Part shown: positions 11,525 to 23,403 of the stretch, piece after piece
Numbering within the stretch: the stretch's first letter is position 1
How the letters are laid out: each line of letters opens with the position of its first letter
DNA from: Annona cherimola
Taxonomy: Eukaryota > Streptophyta > Magnoliopsida > Magnoliales > Annonaceae
DNA length: 64,000 nucleotides
Assembly (NCBI GenBank): GCA_030490835.1
Contig: CM059974.1
Span: 4,223,501 to 4,287,500, forward strand
Direction of reading: 5' to 3'
Program-made: the position numbers and the translations under genes
Notes under the pieces: model-generated
Seen by the model: only the letters and a program-made list of their open reading frames with translations
What the model was told of the DNA's origin: nothing
The model's database searches: none

Positions 11525-13659
11525 CTTGCCTCTCCCCTCAAGTGCCCATTTAAATAGGATACATGGAAGCATTATACAGGTGAAACTGTGAAAGGGTAAA
11601 TACAATAACATGATAAGCCATCGATCTCCATCCAAACGAATTAATCATTTCCTGCATTATTTTTTTTACCATTGCTTATATAATTTGATTTTTGGATTGA
11701 GGGAATGCAATTATGTGGAAAGTGTGAGTGAATAATGTTAGTTTGAATTGGAAAGATGCAATTAGGTAAATAAATGAAAAAGAAAATAGAGTAACCAAGA
11801 AAGATGCTTGCATCATAGCTGTGAGAGCAATAATGGAAAATATATACTTGATAGATGATGGATTTATTTGCGTATGAATGCTTTTAAGTTAAGCAGAAAA
11901 TTACTGATGAAGCATTAGTTGAATTGCTTATTAAGGGGTCCCTTCTTTTTATAAGTGCAATTTTGCAGTTTAAAGCATGGATGTCCAAGGTCAATCGCTT
12001 TGTTGCAGTGCTATAAGATACAAAAATCCCCCACTTAGGCTATAGGATTCCAATGGTAAAATGTCTAAATTTCTCATACAACAGTCATGTATAATTTAAT
12101 CCCTAATTAATCTATACAATTCTGATGATAAGATGTCTAAATTTCTCATACCACATTCATGCTATACATGCACAACTTCCTACATCTTGTAAAATTATGA
12201 ATAAAATAAAGCAATACACTCTTTTGACTCCGCCATGTCACGTGAAACTTCAGTGTTTCAAATGTTAAAAGGTGCTAACTCCTGGGGCTGCAAGTTGGAC
12301 CTTTCAACCCAAATTGAGGTTCGGAAAGGTTGCATTTCTTCTCAGCTCAGGTTGGGTAATTCAGGTTCGGTCCATTGCCCCAGCCCATTTTAAAACGATG
12401 CAAGATCCAGTCAAACCATTGGGTGACTAAAACCCATATTTGGTTTGAAATAGAGGCAGGGGAGGCAAGTGGGAGAGACTCACTTCCTTGCTTAGCCTCT
12501 TGTAGTAGAAGCTCACTGCTGCTACCCTCCTTTTATTATATCACTGCCACTATCAAGCATCTCTGGAGGCATAAATCTAATTCAGGTTAGTGGTTGGGTT
12601 TAGGTTGTATTCAGGTTTTCATAAATCAGGCTGGATAGAAGAACTGAATCGTGACATAGGCTGGTGGGGGTGGGGGGTTGGGTGTGGGGGTGGTTGAGGA
12701 TTAGGAAACAATCTCATATTGCTTGCACCTTCTCATAGAATCTCTTTCTCAATTAGCATGACCATGGCACCTTTGGTTTAAATAGGTGAGAAAGTGGACA
12801 AGTAAAACTGACATCCATTGATGAGATGCCATCAATTGCAGAGATCATCATATGAATGCCAAAGTTACCCCTTAAAGAGGATTAGGAGAAAAACAATTAT
12901 CTCCGTCCATTTGAGGATTTGGACAGGAGGATACAGCGATCAGAAACCAGAACGTGATAAAACCATGATCTGGAGAAAAAGCTTCGAACCTGCTTTAGTA
13001 AAGGAAATTGGGGAAAGGTAAAGTGGTGCAAAACATTAATGACTTCTGAAATGAACCTCACATTAAAACGAGAATGCTTGCAGTTTCCCATGCCATCACT
13101 TGGTTGGGACTAATTTATAACCATTTCTTTCCTCGTCCTAAGACCAATCAATTTCAATAAATTATCAAGCCTCCATTCTAAATAGTGAAAGTGAGCACAA
13201 CTTCAGGAAAAATATTGAAGTGAATAGCAAGGATGAACCATCAACTGCAATTACGAATTGAAAAGAAAGGCAAAGAGTAGATCACAGCAACAGATCCATA
13301 CATTTCATCGCAAGATCCACCGTCTAATCCCATTACACACTATTAAAAAACCAAGTGACATAGCAGACTCAGATCCAACGACGTAACGTGATTTAAAAAA
13401 TCAGCATTTCAATGGGGATTAAACGAAACGTCTTCGTCCCCCTTAAAATTAAACAAGAAGAATGCTCCTAAATCCGAACAATCTTCACTTCAGGCAAAAT
13501 AACCAGAAATCACCGCAGCAGACTCATATCCCAAGCCTCTGAAAGTTGAAAAGCAACAAAAGAACAGGTACACTCTAAATCATCCAAGAAATCTGCCCCA
13601 TAACTCTATTAATCCTCATTTCAAGCAAAATAAATAGATTCAGATACAATAAACGATAC

Positions 13660-13835
13660 CGACCGACATCTGAAATCCGGTTGCAGCGATCCGCGATCGA
13701 CAGGAGAAAGCCGGAGAAGAGATGGAAAATCGACGAAACCCTAGAAGCCGGAGAAAGTAGGGAGTCGGGGTTTTGCCCCTCGGAAAGAAGACGCTGGGGA
13801 AGACTGGAATGGAAGTCGCATGCAAATGACTCAGA
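13660..13835 (-). other. Probable non-coding first exon of the BPA1-like gene
   Basis: On the minus strand this GC-richer stretch lies directly downstream of a good TATA box (13864-13871) and ends at a donor-like GTATCG. The right border is an estimate, about 30 bases past the TATA box. Frames in it (such as 13640-13918) are not like any known protein, so I read it as 5' UTR. Confidence 0.45.
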
Positions 13836-13863
13836 TATCGGTGGCGCGCATAGACAGATCGGG

Positions 13864-13871
13864 TATTTATA
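13864..13871 (-). promoter_or_regulatory. TATA box
   Basis: Minus strand reads CTATAAATACC, a near-ideal plant TATA box, about 30 bases upstream of the proposed non-coding first exon and pointing towards the BPA1-like gene. Confidence 0.55.
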
Positions 13872-16741
13872 GCCGATGGTTCGACTAGATGCAAAAATTT
13901 CAATACTCGCGCGAGCATACGCCCTCCCTGAGACGTTCAAGCTATGTCAGCATGACTTTGCAAGAATTAAGGGCGGGCCCGTTTGTCATTCGGTAAGAGG
14001 GGATTTTTTGTTTTTTTTTTTTTAAACCCTTCAGCCTAAGCAACTTTTATATGATTTGGTTTTGGAATCTTAACCGGTTGTCACCGACAACGGCTTCGGT
14101 GGAACTCTTCCCCGAAATCAATATTTTGATTTTATTTCAATAGCCACCGTCTATGTTATTTTGAGAATCATATAAATCAAACGGCGTTAATTAAAAATTG
14201 TAATAAAGTAATACTAGCGGTATATATTTTAAATTATAAGTAGTATTTATAGTAAATTTTAATGAAACATTATGTACATATATTTTTTCTAGATGAGTCT
14301 AAACGTATATATATTTATGTTGCTAAAAGCTTCAAATGTCAATTTTTTATATGCTAAATATATAATTTTTACTTATTTAATATCATACTGATTTTTGATT
14401 TATTTTATTTTCACTCCGAAAGAACAAAATTATATTTTAATTAACGTATGGTAATATTTTTAAATTAAATTTAACATATTTATTCTTTATATCTTTTACT
14501 TTAGTGGGAACCAGTTCCCACGAAACCATCTTCATGATAACAAGCTTTAATGAGCATCTAGAAAAAAAACAACACACGACATAACTAAATAAGATACATA
14601 TTTCTAAATCAAAAAATAAGTGCAATGTAGAATATTCGTGGATACATTGGTGTGGTGTAGGTTAAAAAATTTACTCACGTGGTAAGGCAAGGCAGTAAAA
14701 ATACTCATGGCTTAAGACAAAGTTAATATTCTACAATAAAGTTGATATGTCTCGTACTGAATGCCCATGACGAATCAAATAGGTGTTCACGTGAGTATTT
14801 AATAACAATATTTAGCTATTTAAAATACTTAAATTATTATTTCATTTATTTAAATTCTCTTATGATCATTTTTAAAATTAGCTGGCCGCTCCCTTTATCT
14901 AGTTAGTAACATTTAAAGATATAGACATATTTTTCATTATTAGATGAATACAAATTTGAAGTTTTTATTTTATTTTTGTCATTCATTTGATATTATTTTA
15001 ACATGATGTTATCGTTGTTAGTTAATTAAAGAACCAATTTACAACCAAAACTAAATTACTCGATCTTCACATGAATATGGTATATTAAAATGAGATTTGA
15101 CCCGCTATATGAATTGAGTAGGTAAAAATTTCACTAATATGGTATTACTATGGCATATTAGGAACTAACTACGCCGAGTTAATACTCCAATACAACAATG
15201 AAGGTGTGCTACTTTCACCATTCAAAAAAACAAAAAGAGCTTCATCCGTGTTGCATCGCCCATTTATGATTTTTTATTATATCTTACATTTATATAATAT
15301 ATTCTTATTCTCACTTTATTTTAAGTACATTTTGTGTTTTTATTTCTATCAACTTAAAATACTTCAAAAGATTATAATTTATAAAGATTAAGTAATAATT
15401 AAAAACCTTTCCAAAATAATTTACTATTTTTATTTAGAGTTCCTATTCAATATGCAATATCGGATGAAGGTTTAGTGATTAAATACTAAGATAGTTTGAT
15501 ATGACTTTTGTCCTTAAAAGTAAATAAATAAGAATTTCACGATAATATGAAATATTAAATATAAATAATGAAAACATCTACGAATATTTTTAATAAATAT
15601 TTAAGGTATTTTAATTTTAAATTAAATAATTTCAATTATTCTGACTAAAGAAATAATACAAAGCATCATAATTATTTTTACCCCATAAAAATTGGGCAAA
15701 TTCCGCGTATACTCATGAATTTTAGCCCTAATTTTACTTATACCCATAAATATTTAAAAATTCCCAGTATACTCATGTATTTTACCTAACTTTTCACTTA
15801 TACCTATGTCATTAGAAATCTATTAAATAAGTCATTATTGCTCATGTAAAATGACGACAATGCTCATGTAAAATGACGACAATGCTCATATAGCTAAAAA
15901 CTTGCATTTAAATGACTTTTTAGCACTTTTACAACTATAAAATTATAATAAAATGTAAATTTTAGTTTTGAATGGACTAACTTCGAATTATATTAAAACA
16001 GGCATATTCGTTATTTTATAAATGTGCTAATGATTTCTTTAACAGATTTCTAATGGCACGTATATGAATGAAATTTAGACAAAATACGTTAAGTATATCA
16101 TGAATTTTTGAAAATTCGTGAATATAAATGAAATTAAAGATAAATTTTGTAAATATATGTTGCATTTGCTTAAAATTTTTATAACACATGTGTCCTCAGG
16201 TTTGCAAAAAGTATAAATATGCTCACAGGAAATCCTTAAATTAACGGAGAGTCTCTTGCCTTAGGCTTTCAATCAGGCGCGTCTACATGAAACACAAAGT
16301 ATCAGCAGAGCTCTGGAATCAGGTGCTCCGTCATCTCCAAAATACGACCAGGCCTGCCAGTGCGGTGCTGGTCAGATTTCGGAACTGCAAATGGCTAGAT
16401 TGAGATGATGATTTTTAGAAGCAGAGCAATGGAGGTAGCTGCAGAGGAAGAATCCAACTCCAGGGTTTGGTGATCGAGAAACAGATATTTAGAAAGATCA
16501 AGCGTATTGCCGACGCTAGAATCAATTCTCTAATTTGGGTTTTCCATGAAATTCCCAGGGAGAGCCTTGGGAGGAAAGAAGCGGAATCTAATCTAGAAAT
16601 TTGGTTATCTAAGAAGATTCATAGGGGAGAAGATTGGATTTTCGTCAAAATCCTCACACTCCCGTGCCCCAGACCACTACAGCTAAGAAGGCCAACTACT
16701 TTCTGGAATTTGGAAATGGCTCCACCCGTTTCCGTCCTAAG
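13872..16741. other. AT-rich intergenic DNA
   Basis: Mostly very AT-rich. A short tandem repeat (22-bp unit containing AAATGACGACAATGCTCATG) lies at about 15841-15889. About 15690-16160 has loose inverted symmetry (GGGCAAATTCC... against ...TTGCATTTGCTT) that suggests a decayed foldback element without a clear target duplication. About 16250-16735 is GC-richer and has an open frame (16467-16826) that crosses the next transposon end; I do not recognise it. Confidence 0.35.
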
Positions 16742-17302
16742 TAGGGGTGTTAATGGTCATGGTCAACCCGTTAACCCGCTCATTCAACCCGTTAATAAAT
16801 GGGTTTGGGTTGAGATTTTTGAATAAATGGATTATGATCCGCCAACCCGTTCAACCATTTAATTAAATAAACGGATTAGGGTTGAGGCTTCGCAACCCGT
16901 CAACCCGTCCAACCCGTTTATTTAACTCGTCCAACCCGTTCAACCCGTATAACTCATTTAATATAACATATATAATATTTATAATAGGAATTGACATTAA
17001 AGAGATGACTTGAGATTGGCGCTGATGTTTTCAAGCTAAAATGAATTAAATTCAGGTATGTTAGCTTCGAATTATTTAATTTATTTAAATTTACAAATTC
17101 TATTGAAGATTTTTAGCATGAAAATTAGTAACAAACACAACCCGTTAACAACCCGTTAACCCATTTATTAAATGGGTTGTAAATGGGTTAGGGTTGAAGT
17201 TTTTTAAATGGGTTAATAAACGGATTAGGGTTGAGATATATTAAATGAGTTAGGATTAGGATTAGGCTCCAACCCGTTCAACCCGATCCGTTAACACCCC
17301 TA
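16742..17302. mobile_element. hAT MITE, family TAGGGGTGTTAA, copy 2
   Basis: A 561-bp element with ends TAGGGGTGTTAATGGTCATG and GATCCGTTAACACCCCTA, flanked by perfect 8-bp duplications GTCCTAAG at 16734-16741 and 17303-17310. Its reverse complement closely matches copy 1 at 10959-11524 along its length, which suggests recent movement of the family. Confidence 0.93.
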
Positions 17303-17362
17303 GTCCTAAGAACTCTGAACTGCAGCTGATCCAACAAAAAAATTAGTGCAGTCATGCACAAG

Positions 17363-17926
17363 CTCGGGGTGGAAATCGGGTCAACTCGTGACCCACCTCG
17401 CCGAATTTAAAATTTTTCCAAAACTGCGGGTCGAGGCGGACGGACTGAACCCGAACTTTCTTATACCAATATCCGATTTCTTACCTGCGACCCACCCGAC
17501 TTTTTTGAGAGAAGCGACCCACCTAACTTAGTTACTAAAGTTGTAAAAAAAGTTCTATATGAGATATATTTCATTAACTTATTCTAATATTCATATTTTA
17601 TTTAAATAATGATGTTTTACTTTGACTACTTATTAATAGGCCAAAACATAGTAACATACAATAATTAAATTTAGTATTTACACGTTTTTATACTTAACAT
17701 GTTCATAAATTTTTAAAATTGTCCTACTTAACCGACATTTTTTGCTTTACCCGCTGTCCTGATACCTATCCAAAGTTTGTCCTGAGATTTATTAAAAAAA
17801 GTAAAAGTCAAACCGACTTTGTCCCAACTTGATATAAAAAATAATGATCAAACATTATTTTTAAAATATAAGTTTAGAGTTTGGCACACCTTGACTTGTC
17901 TGGACTTGTCATGATTCCTACCCCTA
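17363..17926. mobile_element. Degenerate hAT-like element
   Basis: The left end CTCGGGGTGGAAATCGGGTCA and the inverted right end TAGGGGTAGGAATCATGAC look like hAT termini. The flanking 8-mers match at about 6 of 8 positions (TGCACAAG, TGCATAAC). The interior has GACCCACC/ACTTGTC words but no coding frame. An older element than its neighbours; boundaries are approximate. Confidence 0.5.
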
Positions 17927-18743
17927 TGCATAACCATGGCAACTATATCTAGAGCAATGGAAGATGTGAAAAGGTGATGACGATTGCAATAGTAGGTAAA
18001 CTAAAGAAGATCACCGCGAACATATTTGTTGTTTTATAAAAGTTTATATAAACTCATTCTATGAGAATGAAATATTATTTGTACACTATAAATGATTTTA
18101 TAAATTATTATTGATTCCGATGCACATAATCCATATAGCTAAAAGACTAAGGTATCATCCAAATGTACATACATGTGTCCTGCTTAAAAAGTAATAAAAT
18201 TTTTGTAATCGAAATAAAATGATGTGATATAATAAGAGTAATGAGAAATAAAAAGAATAAAGTGAAAATAGATAAAAATAAATATGTTTGTGTGTAATTT
18301 ATAAAAATGCTAAATCTATATATATATTAGATTCAAAATGTAATAATGTTTTATATAATTATTTATCTACACAGTAATAATTTGTCTGCAGTCAACTCAC
18401 ATTATCAAGAAGCCACTGAGATTTGATTTCAAACTTGCTTTGACGATGCTCATTGCTCGTGCTAGTACATATAATAGCAATATATTAGATGATTTAGATA
18501 TTGAAAATATTATTTTAAAATTGATATTTAATATTAAATTATTTTATTATGATAATTTTACATATTTATCGATAGGATCCATGCACAATTATTTTAGACA
18601 AATAAAAGAGTTTACATAATAATATAAATAATATTAAATATAATAAGTGTAATAGATTTTCTATAAATCATTAAAATATTAAAAAAAAAAAAAATTACGT
18701 ACAAATCAAACCATATATATATATTTGATTGGTGTGTATCTTT
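17927..18743. other. AT-rich intergenic DNA
   Basis: About 18310-18600 shares an A/T-rich pattern (TTTAGATATTGAAAA...TTTAATATTAAATTATTTTATTA) with 26740-26960 and with the MITE inside 42229-42579, so it is probably a decayed relative. No gene is seen. Confidence 0.35.
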
Positions 18744-19034
18744 TAGGGGTGCAACTTGGTCTGGGTAGCCGCGGGTCGACCCGTTGGGTACCCTATTTAG
18801 GGTAGGTTCGGTTCCAAAAATCATACCCATAGGGTCGATTCGGTTCCACGGGTTAAATTACCCGTTCGAATTAGGGTAGGGTCGGTTCCGGTGCTGGGTA
18901 CCCGGAACCGACCTGGATCACATATTATTATAATATATATGTAATATAAATACATAATACCTAAAAGCCCTAAAAATCTACCCTCTCTGGCTCTCTCCCT
19001 CTCCCTCGGCGCTGACGCTTCTCCTCTTCTCTCT

Positions 19035-19093
19035 CTCCCTCGATGCGCTGCCGGGCCACTGGCTGCTCCTCTCTGACTCTCGTCGAGGTCGCC

Positions 19094-19133
<40 letters not shown>

Positions 19134-19690
19134 TCCCTCGGCGCAGATCGCTGCTCCTCCGTCCCTCTCCTCTCCCGCCGCCTGCATCGCCTCTCCTCTC
19201 TCTCTCTCCCCCTTGGGTTCCGGCGCTGCTCCTCTTCTTTCTCTCCCTTGATGCGTTGCCGGGCCGCCGGCTGCTCTTCTCTGACTCTCATCGAAGTCGC
19301 TTGCTCCTCTCTCTCTTTCTCTCCATCTCCCTCGGCGCAGATCACTGCTCCTCTGTCCCTCTCCTCTCCCGCCGCCTGCGTCGCCTCTCCTCTCTCTCTC
19401 TCTCTCCCCCCTGGGTTCCGGCGCTGCTCCTCTTCTCTCTCTCCCTCGAGGCGTTGCCGGGCCGCCGCCTGCTCCTCTCTGACTGTCATTGAGGTCACCT
19501 GCTCCTCTCTCTCTCTCTCTCTCTTTCCATCTCCCTCAGCGCATCTCGCTGCTCCTCTGTCCCTCTCCTCTCCCGCCGCCTACGTCGCCTCTCCCCTCTC
19601 TCTCTTTCTCTCTCTCCCCCTCGGTGCCAGCGCTGCTCTTCTCTGTCTCCCTCGACGCGCTGTCGGGCCGCCGACAGCTCCTCTCTCTTT
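19035..19690. repeat. CT-rich minisatellite, about 200-bp unit, three-plus copies
   Basis: A unit of about 195-215 bp starting CTCTCCCTCGATGCGCTGCCG-like recurs at about 19035, 19242, 19437 and (partial) 19650. Each unit carries the words GACTCTCGTCGAGGTCGC, CATCTCCCTCGGCGCA and TCCCGCCGCCTGC separated by variable (CT)n runs. Long open frames over it on both strands (for example 18821-19498 minus and 19248-19760 plus) come from the repeat and are not real genes. Confidence 0.85.
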
Positions 19691-19831
19691 GAGGTTGCTT
19701 GCTCCTCTCGTTATGATTTTGATGACAAGGAACCATCTGCTTTCGGTTGATGCGTTATAATTTTGTCAGCTCGTAGATAATTTGCTTTGGTCGGCAGTAA
19801 TAAAAATGAATTTTTCATGTTTCTGTTGCAG

Positions 19832-20162
19832 GATCAGGCCCTTTTCCTGGTCATCTTCGCAGGGGTGAGGCTGATGGTCCTAAAAATTTCAGGGCAGGTG
19901 AGCACTTTGGATATAACACTCTGTATCTTCATTTGAGTGACATTGACTTAGTTAGTCCAGATGTCTTCCTTGCCATATGTGGGCAGGTGAGCGCCTTGAG
20001 CACCATTACTTACCCGATCATTTGTTTCTTTAACCATTAGGACCAGACCACTTGCGGATGCTTGAACCAGCTAGTTTGGGAGGATTTCCCAGCCATGTGC
20101 CAATGAGTGAGCTGACTGGGCCAGAGAACTTTCCTTCCCACCTGCGTATTGGCGAGCCATGA
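19832..20162 (+). pseudogene. Captured host gene fragment (two exons and an intron)
   Basis: Inside the Pack-hAT a classical acceptor (TTTCTGTTGCAG) precedes a 66-nt exon, 19832-19897, followed by the donor GTGAGC. A second acceptor (TTAACCATTAG) precedes 20041. Both exons keep the same phase and together read a Gly/Pro/His-rich protein segment with words such as GPFPGHLRRGE, SLGGFPSHVPM, GPENFPSHLRIGEP, then a TGA at 20160. The repeated F-P-S/G-H pattern followed by M/R and a GE or SE pair suggests a repeat-rich C-terminal tail of a plant nuclear protein, which I cannot name. The start of the donor gene is missing, so this is a fragment. Confidence 0.7.
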
Positions 20163-20517
20163 TTTGGTTATGGTGTCCCAATGTATGATTCGTTAAAGGG
20201 CAAGCTTAAAACTTGAAAGTTAAAAGAGTAACGCTATTCTGTTTTTCTGTGTTATATTCTCTTGTTGGGGTTGTGTTATGTGATGGTCTTACAGTATTGT
20301 TGGGCCGTTTAAGAAATGAACAATATGAATATGTTGCAACTGTGCATAATTAATTTGACAGATTGTTCATTACTGCTTACAATTTTTTAAATGTCCAAAT
20401 TCTAGACCCGCACTTGTAAAAATAGGGTAGGGTATATCTAGAACCGACCCGGCCTCAAATAGGGTAAGGGTAGGGTCGACCTCTACCCGGACCTACCCAG
20501 ACCAAGTTGCACCCCTA

Positions 20518-21417
20518 GTATCTTTATAATTATCTCAACTGATATTACAATCGAGTTAAAAAACATTCTTACAACATTCTAAGAAATATCTAAAAATATC
20601 CTATTTTTTACTAAATAGGTGGACACTCAAATGAAAACTAAAGACTTTGCTGCAACTAATAGTTGAACCTATGCCAACGCTGCGATGGCCACAGTGTCCA
20701 TGCACGTTTTTAAATTAAATTAACCTGGTCTCTTAAATAAAGTTGGTAAATGAAATATACCGGATGATTTTTTCATGGGATGTACTGGGTGAATTTTGCG
20801 TCATCATTAAGTGGGATTGCGTGCCGTTATCTGGTTACATAGAAACAGAATGCCTGTTTGATTTTCTCTTTTATATGTAAATATTTATGCGTACACTGTT
20901 AAAGTAAATTGTCATAAAAAATTGGCTAAAAAAATTGTCATATAAAACAGTTGTTTTAAGCTGTATTCACTGGGCTTAAAAAAGAAATTTGTTATTTTGA
21001 AGGCTACCAATCCAGCAACAAGCAATTCCATATGAATGTCTTTTCTTTTTCCGCTCAAAACTTTTTTTTTTTTTTTTTCCCAGTGCGAGCATCCTTACCT
21101 TAATTACGCTGATCGAACGAAATGTCACGTGGACGTCTTAATTTTGTGGGAAGCGCTTTATGGGATGGACGTGGCTGAAATACAAGGGAAAGGGGGAAAA
21201 AAGTTGCTAACAATACCGAGTAGTTTTGAAATTAACAATAAGTAATCAATATTTAATAAAAAAAACAATAAGTAATCAATAATAAAAAGTACAAAATATA
21301 AAAAATAAATTACAAAAGCAATAAACAATTAAAGGTATAAAATAAATTGTACAGAAAATAGACTTAGTAGTTTAAGAGTCATGATTTTATATGGTCGGGT
21401 ACAACCTTGGTCTTATG
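20518..21417. other. Intergenic DNA
   Basis: AT-rich with no recognisable gene. The short open frame at 21036-21245 has no domain and no start context that would support it. Confidence 0.4.
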
Positions 21418-22040
21418 TAGGGGAGTTTACGTATCGGGTTGGACGGTTGGAGCCTAATTTTAATACTAACTCATTTAAAATATCTCAACCCTAATCCATT
21501 TATTAACCCATTTAAAAAATCTTAACCCTAACCCATTTACAACCCATTTAATAAACGAGTTGATGGATTGTTAACAGGTTGTATAACAAATAACCTGAAA
21601 GCCTAGACTCTAGTAGATGATGATCTCGCAGGGAGAGACGAGATGATATTTTCAGTATAGGAGAAATGAAAATAGTGCAATAACGGGAAAATAGAATTAG
21701 GGCAGCAGTGGAAAAATGAAAATTAGATGAGTGAAAGAAGACTTAGAGAGGGAAAATAATCAAAGAGTTTACGTGTATATATATAAAACTTTAATGAGTT
21801 AAATGTGTTGAACGAATTAAACGGGTTAAACATGTTATATGAGCTATATTATATGGGCTAAATGAGTTATTAAACGGGTTGACGAGTTATAAAATTTCAA
21901 CCCTAATCCATTTATTTAATTAAATGGTTAAATGGGTTAGCGGATCATAACTCATTTATTCAAAAATCTCAACCTAAACTCATTTATAAACGAGTTGGAT
22001 GAGCTGGTTGACAGGTTGACCATGACCATCAACACCCCTA
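21418..22040. mobile_element. hAT MITE, family TAGGGGTGTTAA, copy 3 (older)
   Basis: A 623-bp element; its left end TAGGGGAGTTTACG is slightly decayed and its right end is CATCAACACCCCTA. The flanking 8-mers are GTCTTATG (21410-21417) and GTCTCATG (22041-22048), 7 of 8 identical. The interior differs from copies 1 and 2 between about 21585 and 21780, where an extra segment (CCTGAAAGCC...GAGGGAAAATAA) is present, also found inverted in copy 4. Confidence 0.85.
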
Positions 22041-22614
22041 GTCTCATGCGGTAGGTCTGATGATATATTTTTTTGATTTTTTATTATTTCATAAAACTCT
22101 TATCTAAGTATATTTAATTCATATATAATTTTTTTTTATCATTTTGGATATGTGTATTTGCATATATTTTTAATTTCAAAAATAAAAAATTTAATGATCA
22201 TCTATGCCATTTTTATAAAGGGCGAGTTTGAAAATGTACATATAAAAGTAAGTTGTGTTCATATTTAAAATTAACCTCAATATTTTTTAAATTATAATTA
22301 TTTTCATGAAAATGTAGCCTCTGTTTCAAATTTTGGATATCCATATATATATATATTTGAATTTAAAAATAATTTTTTTAAAGATATTTAAGAGCACTAT
22401 AAACAATGTGTTGAATATAATAAACAATTTAAATTAAAACATGTTAAAACAGGCTTTAAAATTAGAAAATCAAGAATACATATAAAAGCCTCTATGCTTG
22501 CTGGAACCAATGCTATTTAAAGTATTTTTCACCCCAAATCTATTGATTATGAAGTTTATAAAAAATACGTATATAAAAAAAACTAAAATTTGGTATACAA
22601 AATGAATATATTTA
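22041..22614. other. AT-rich intergenic DNA
   Basis: AT-rich, with a diffuse CATTTTTGAA...GTATATAT pattern resembling the arms of the Mutator-like foldback family near 22090-22400. No clear boundaries and no gene. Confidence 0.35.
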
Positions 22615-22763
22615 GGATGTGTTCAAGACATATAAGATTCTTGGATGGAGATGAAAATATAATAATGTGTATTGAGAATGAGTAAAGTTATATTATAGAT
22701 TCAAAAAGTCGTCTTGAAAATTGGAAAATTGTCTTGGTAACGATGATAGGTTGGAACACGCCC
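22615..22763. mobile_element. Small PIF-like MITE (GTGTTCC/GGAACAC ends)
   Basis: Starts GGATGTGTTCAAGACATATA and ends GGTTGGAACACGCCC, with TTA on both sides (22612-22614, 22764-22766). It shares AGATTCTTGGAT, AATGTGTATTGA and GAATGAGTAAAGTT with the foldback at 31255-33425, so both belong to one family. Confidence 0.75.
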
Positions 22764-23109
22764 TTAATTATACATCTTCATATGAAAAAACAATATAAAT
22801 TAGCCGGGTGCAAACAGAATAAACCACGTCAATAATTGGAGGTAAGGACCCGCAAACACGATCCCACCTTCAATTAATAAATCCAATGAGATGGACACTG
22901 TCTCCCACGTTAAGTGATTCTTTCCGCGTACTCCTTTGGAGACGGCCGTGAATTAAGAGCAATGAGACGAAATGAGGTGGAAAGTCAGACTCCACAGTCC
23001 ACACCCCCTATGTGTTTGATTGGCTAAATTGCCACCATATATCAGTTTTGTTTGTTCTTTGATATATTATTATTATTATTTCTACGCAAATTTTTTTCAT
23101 AATCACTTA

Positions 23110-23400
23110 GGGTGTGTTTGGTTAGAGGTAAAATTTTTGATGAAAAGTTTTTGAAGTAGAAGTTGTCAAATTAATAGAAAGTGATGTGATATAATAGGAG
23201 TAATGATGAGAAGTAAAGAGAATAAAGTTAAAATAGATAGGTTATTTGTATGGGTAGTTGTGTAGAAATGATTGAAAAGTAGGGTAGTTTGTATAGAAAA
23301 ATGTGAAAAAATAATTAAAAAATAGAATAATTATGGAGAGTGAAAAGTTTTAGATTGAAAAGTTTTAGTTGACACTTTTTTATCCTAAACAAACACATCC
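23110..23400. mobile_element. Tourist/PIF-like MITE upstream of the CML gene
   Basis: A 291-bp element with ends GGGTGTGTTTGGTTAGAGG and TAAACAAACACATCC and a TTA duplication (23107-23109, 23401-23403). It lies about 700 bp upstream of the CML start codon, so it may be in the promoter. Confidence 0.88.
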
Positions 23401-23403
23401 TTA

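Larger units (their letters stand above)
9711..13659 (-). other. Long 5'-UTR intron of the BPA1-like gene
   Basis: Inferred intron between a non-coding first exon (donor at 13659/13658, context GTCG|GTATCG) and the exon that opens with the start codon (acceptor CTATACAG just before 9710). It holds a 566-bp hAT MITE (10959-11524) and a diverged tandem duplication (about 10157-10505). No further coding exon is evident. Without transcripts the first-exon assignment is inference; extra UTR exons are possible. Confidence 0.5.
18744..20517. mobile_element. Pack-type hAT element carrying a gene fragment
   Basis: Ends read TAGGGGTGCAACTTGGTCTG and, inverted, TAGGGGTGCAACTTGGTCTG, with perfect 8-bp duplications GTATCTTT at 18736-18743 and 20518-20525. 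Subterminal zones repeat GGGTAGGGT and ACCGACC words. The 1774-bp element contains a CT-rich tandem array (about 19035-19690) and a piece of a host gene with splice borders (19832-20162). No transposase is present. The element at 42052-43902 has the same ends but a different interior. Confidence 0.92.

Noticed and set aside
15690..16160. Loose inverted symmetry suggesting another foldback element
   Set aside because: No target duplication and poor pairing of the arms; left as intergenic DNA.
18821..19498. A 225-residue minus-strand frame rich in Glu and Arg
   Set aside because: It reads through the CT/GA-rich tandem array inside the hAT element and crosses its left end region; the pattern comes from the repeat and there is no domain.
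19248..19760. A 170-residue plus-strand Ser/Leu-rich frame
   Set aside because: Same repeat array on the other strand; simple-sequence translation with no conserved motif.
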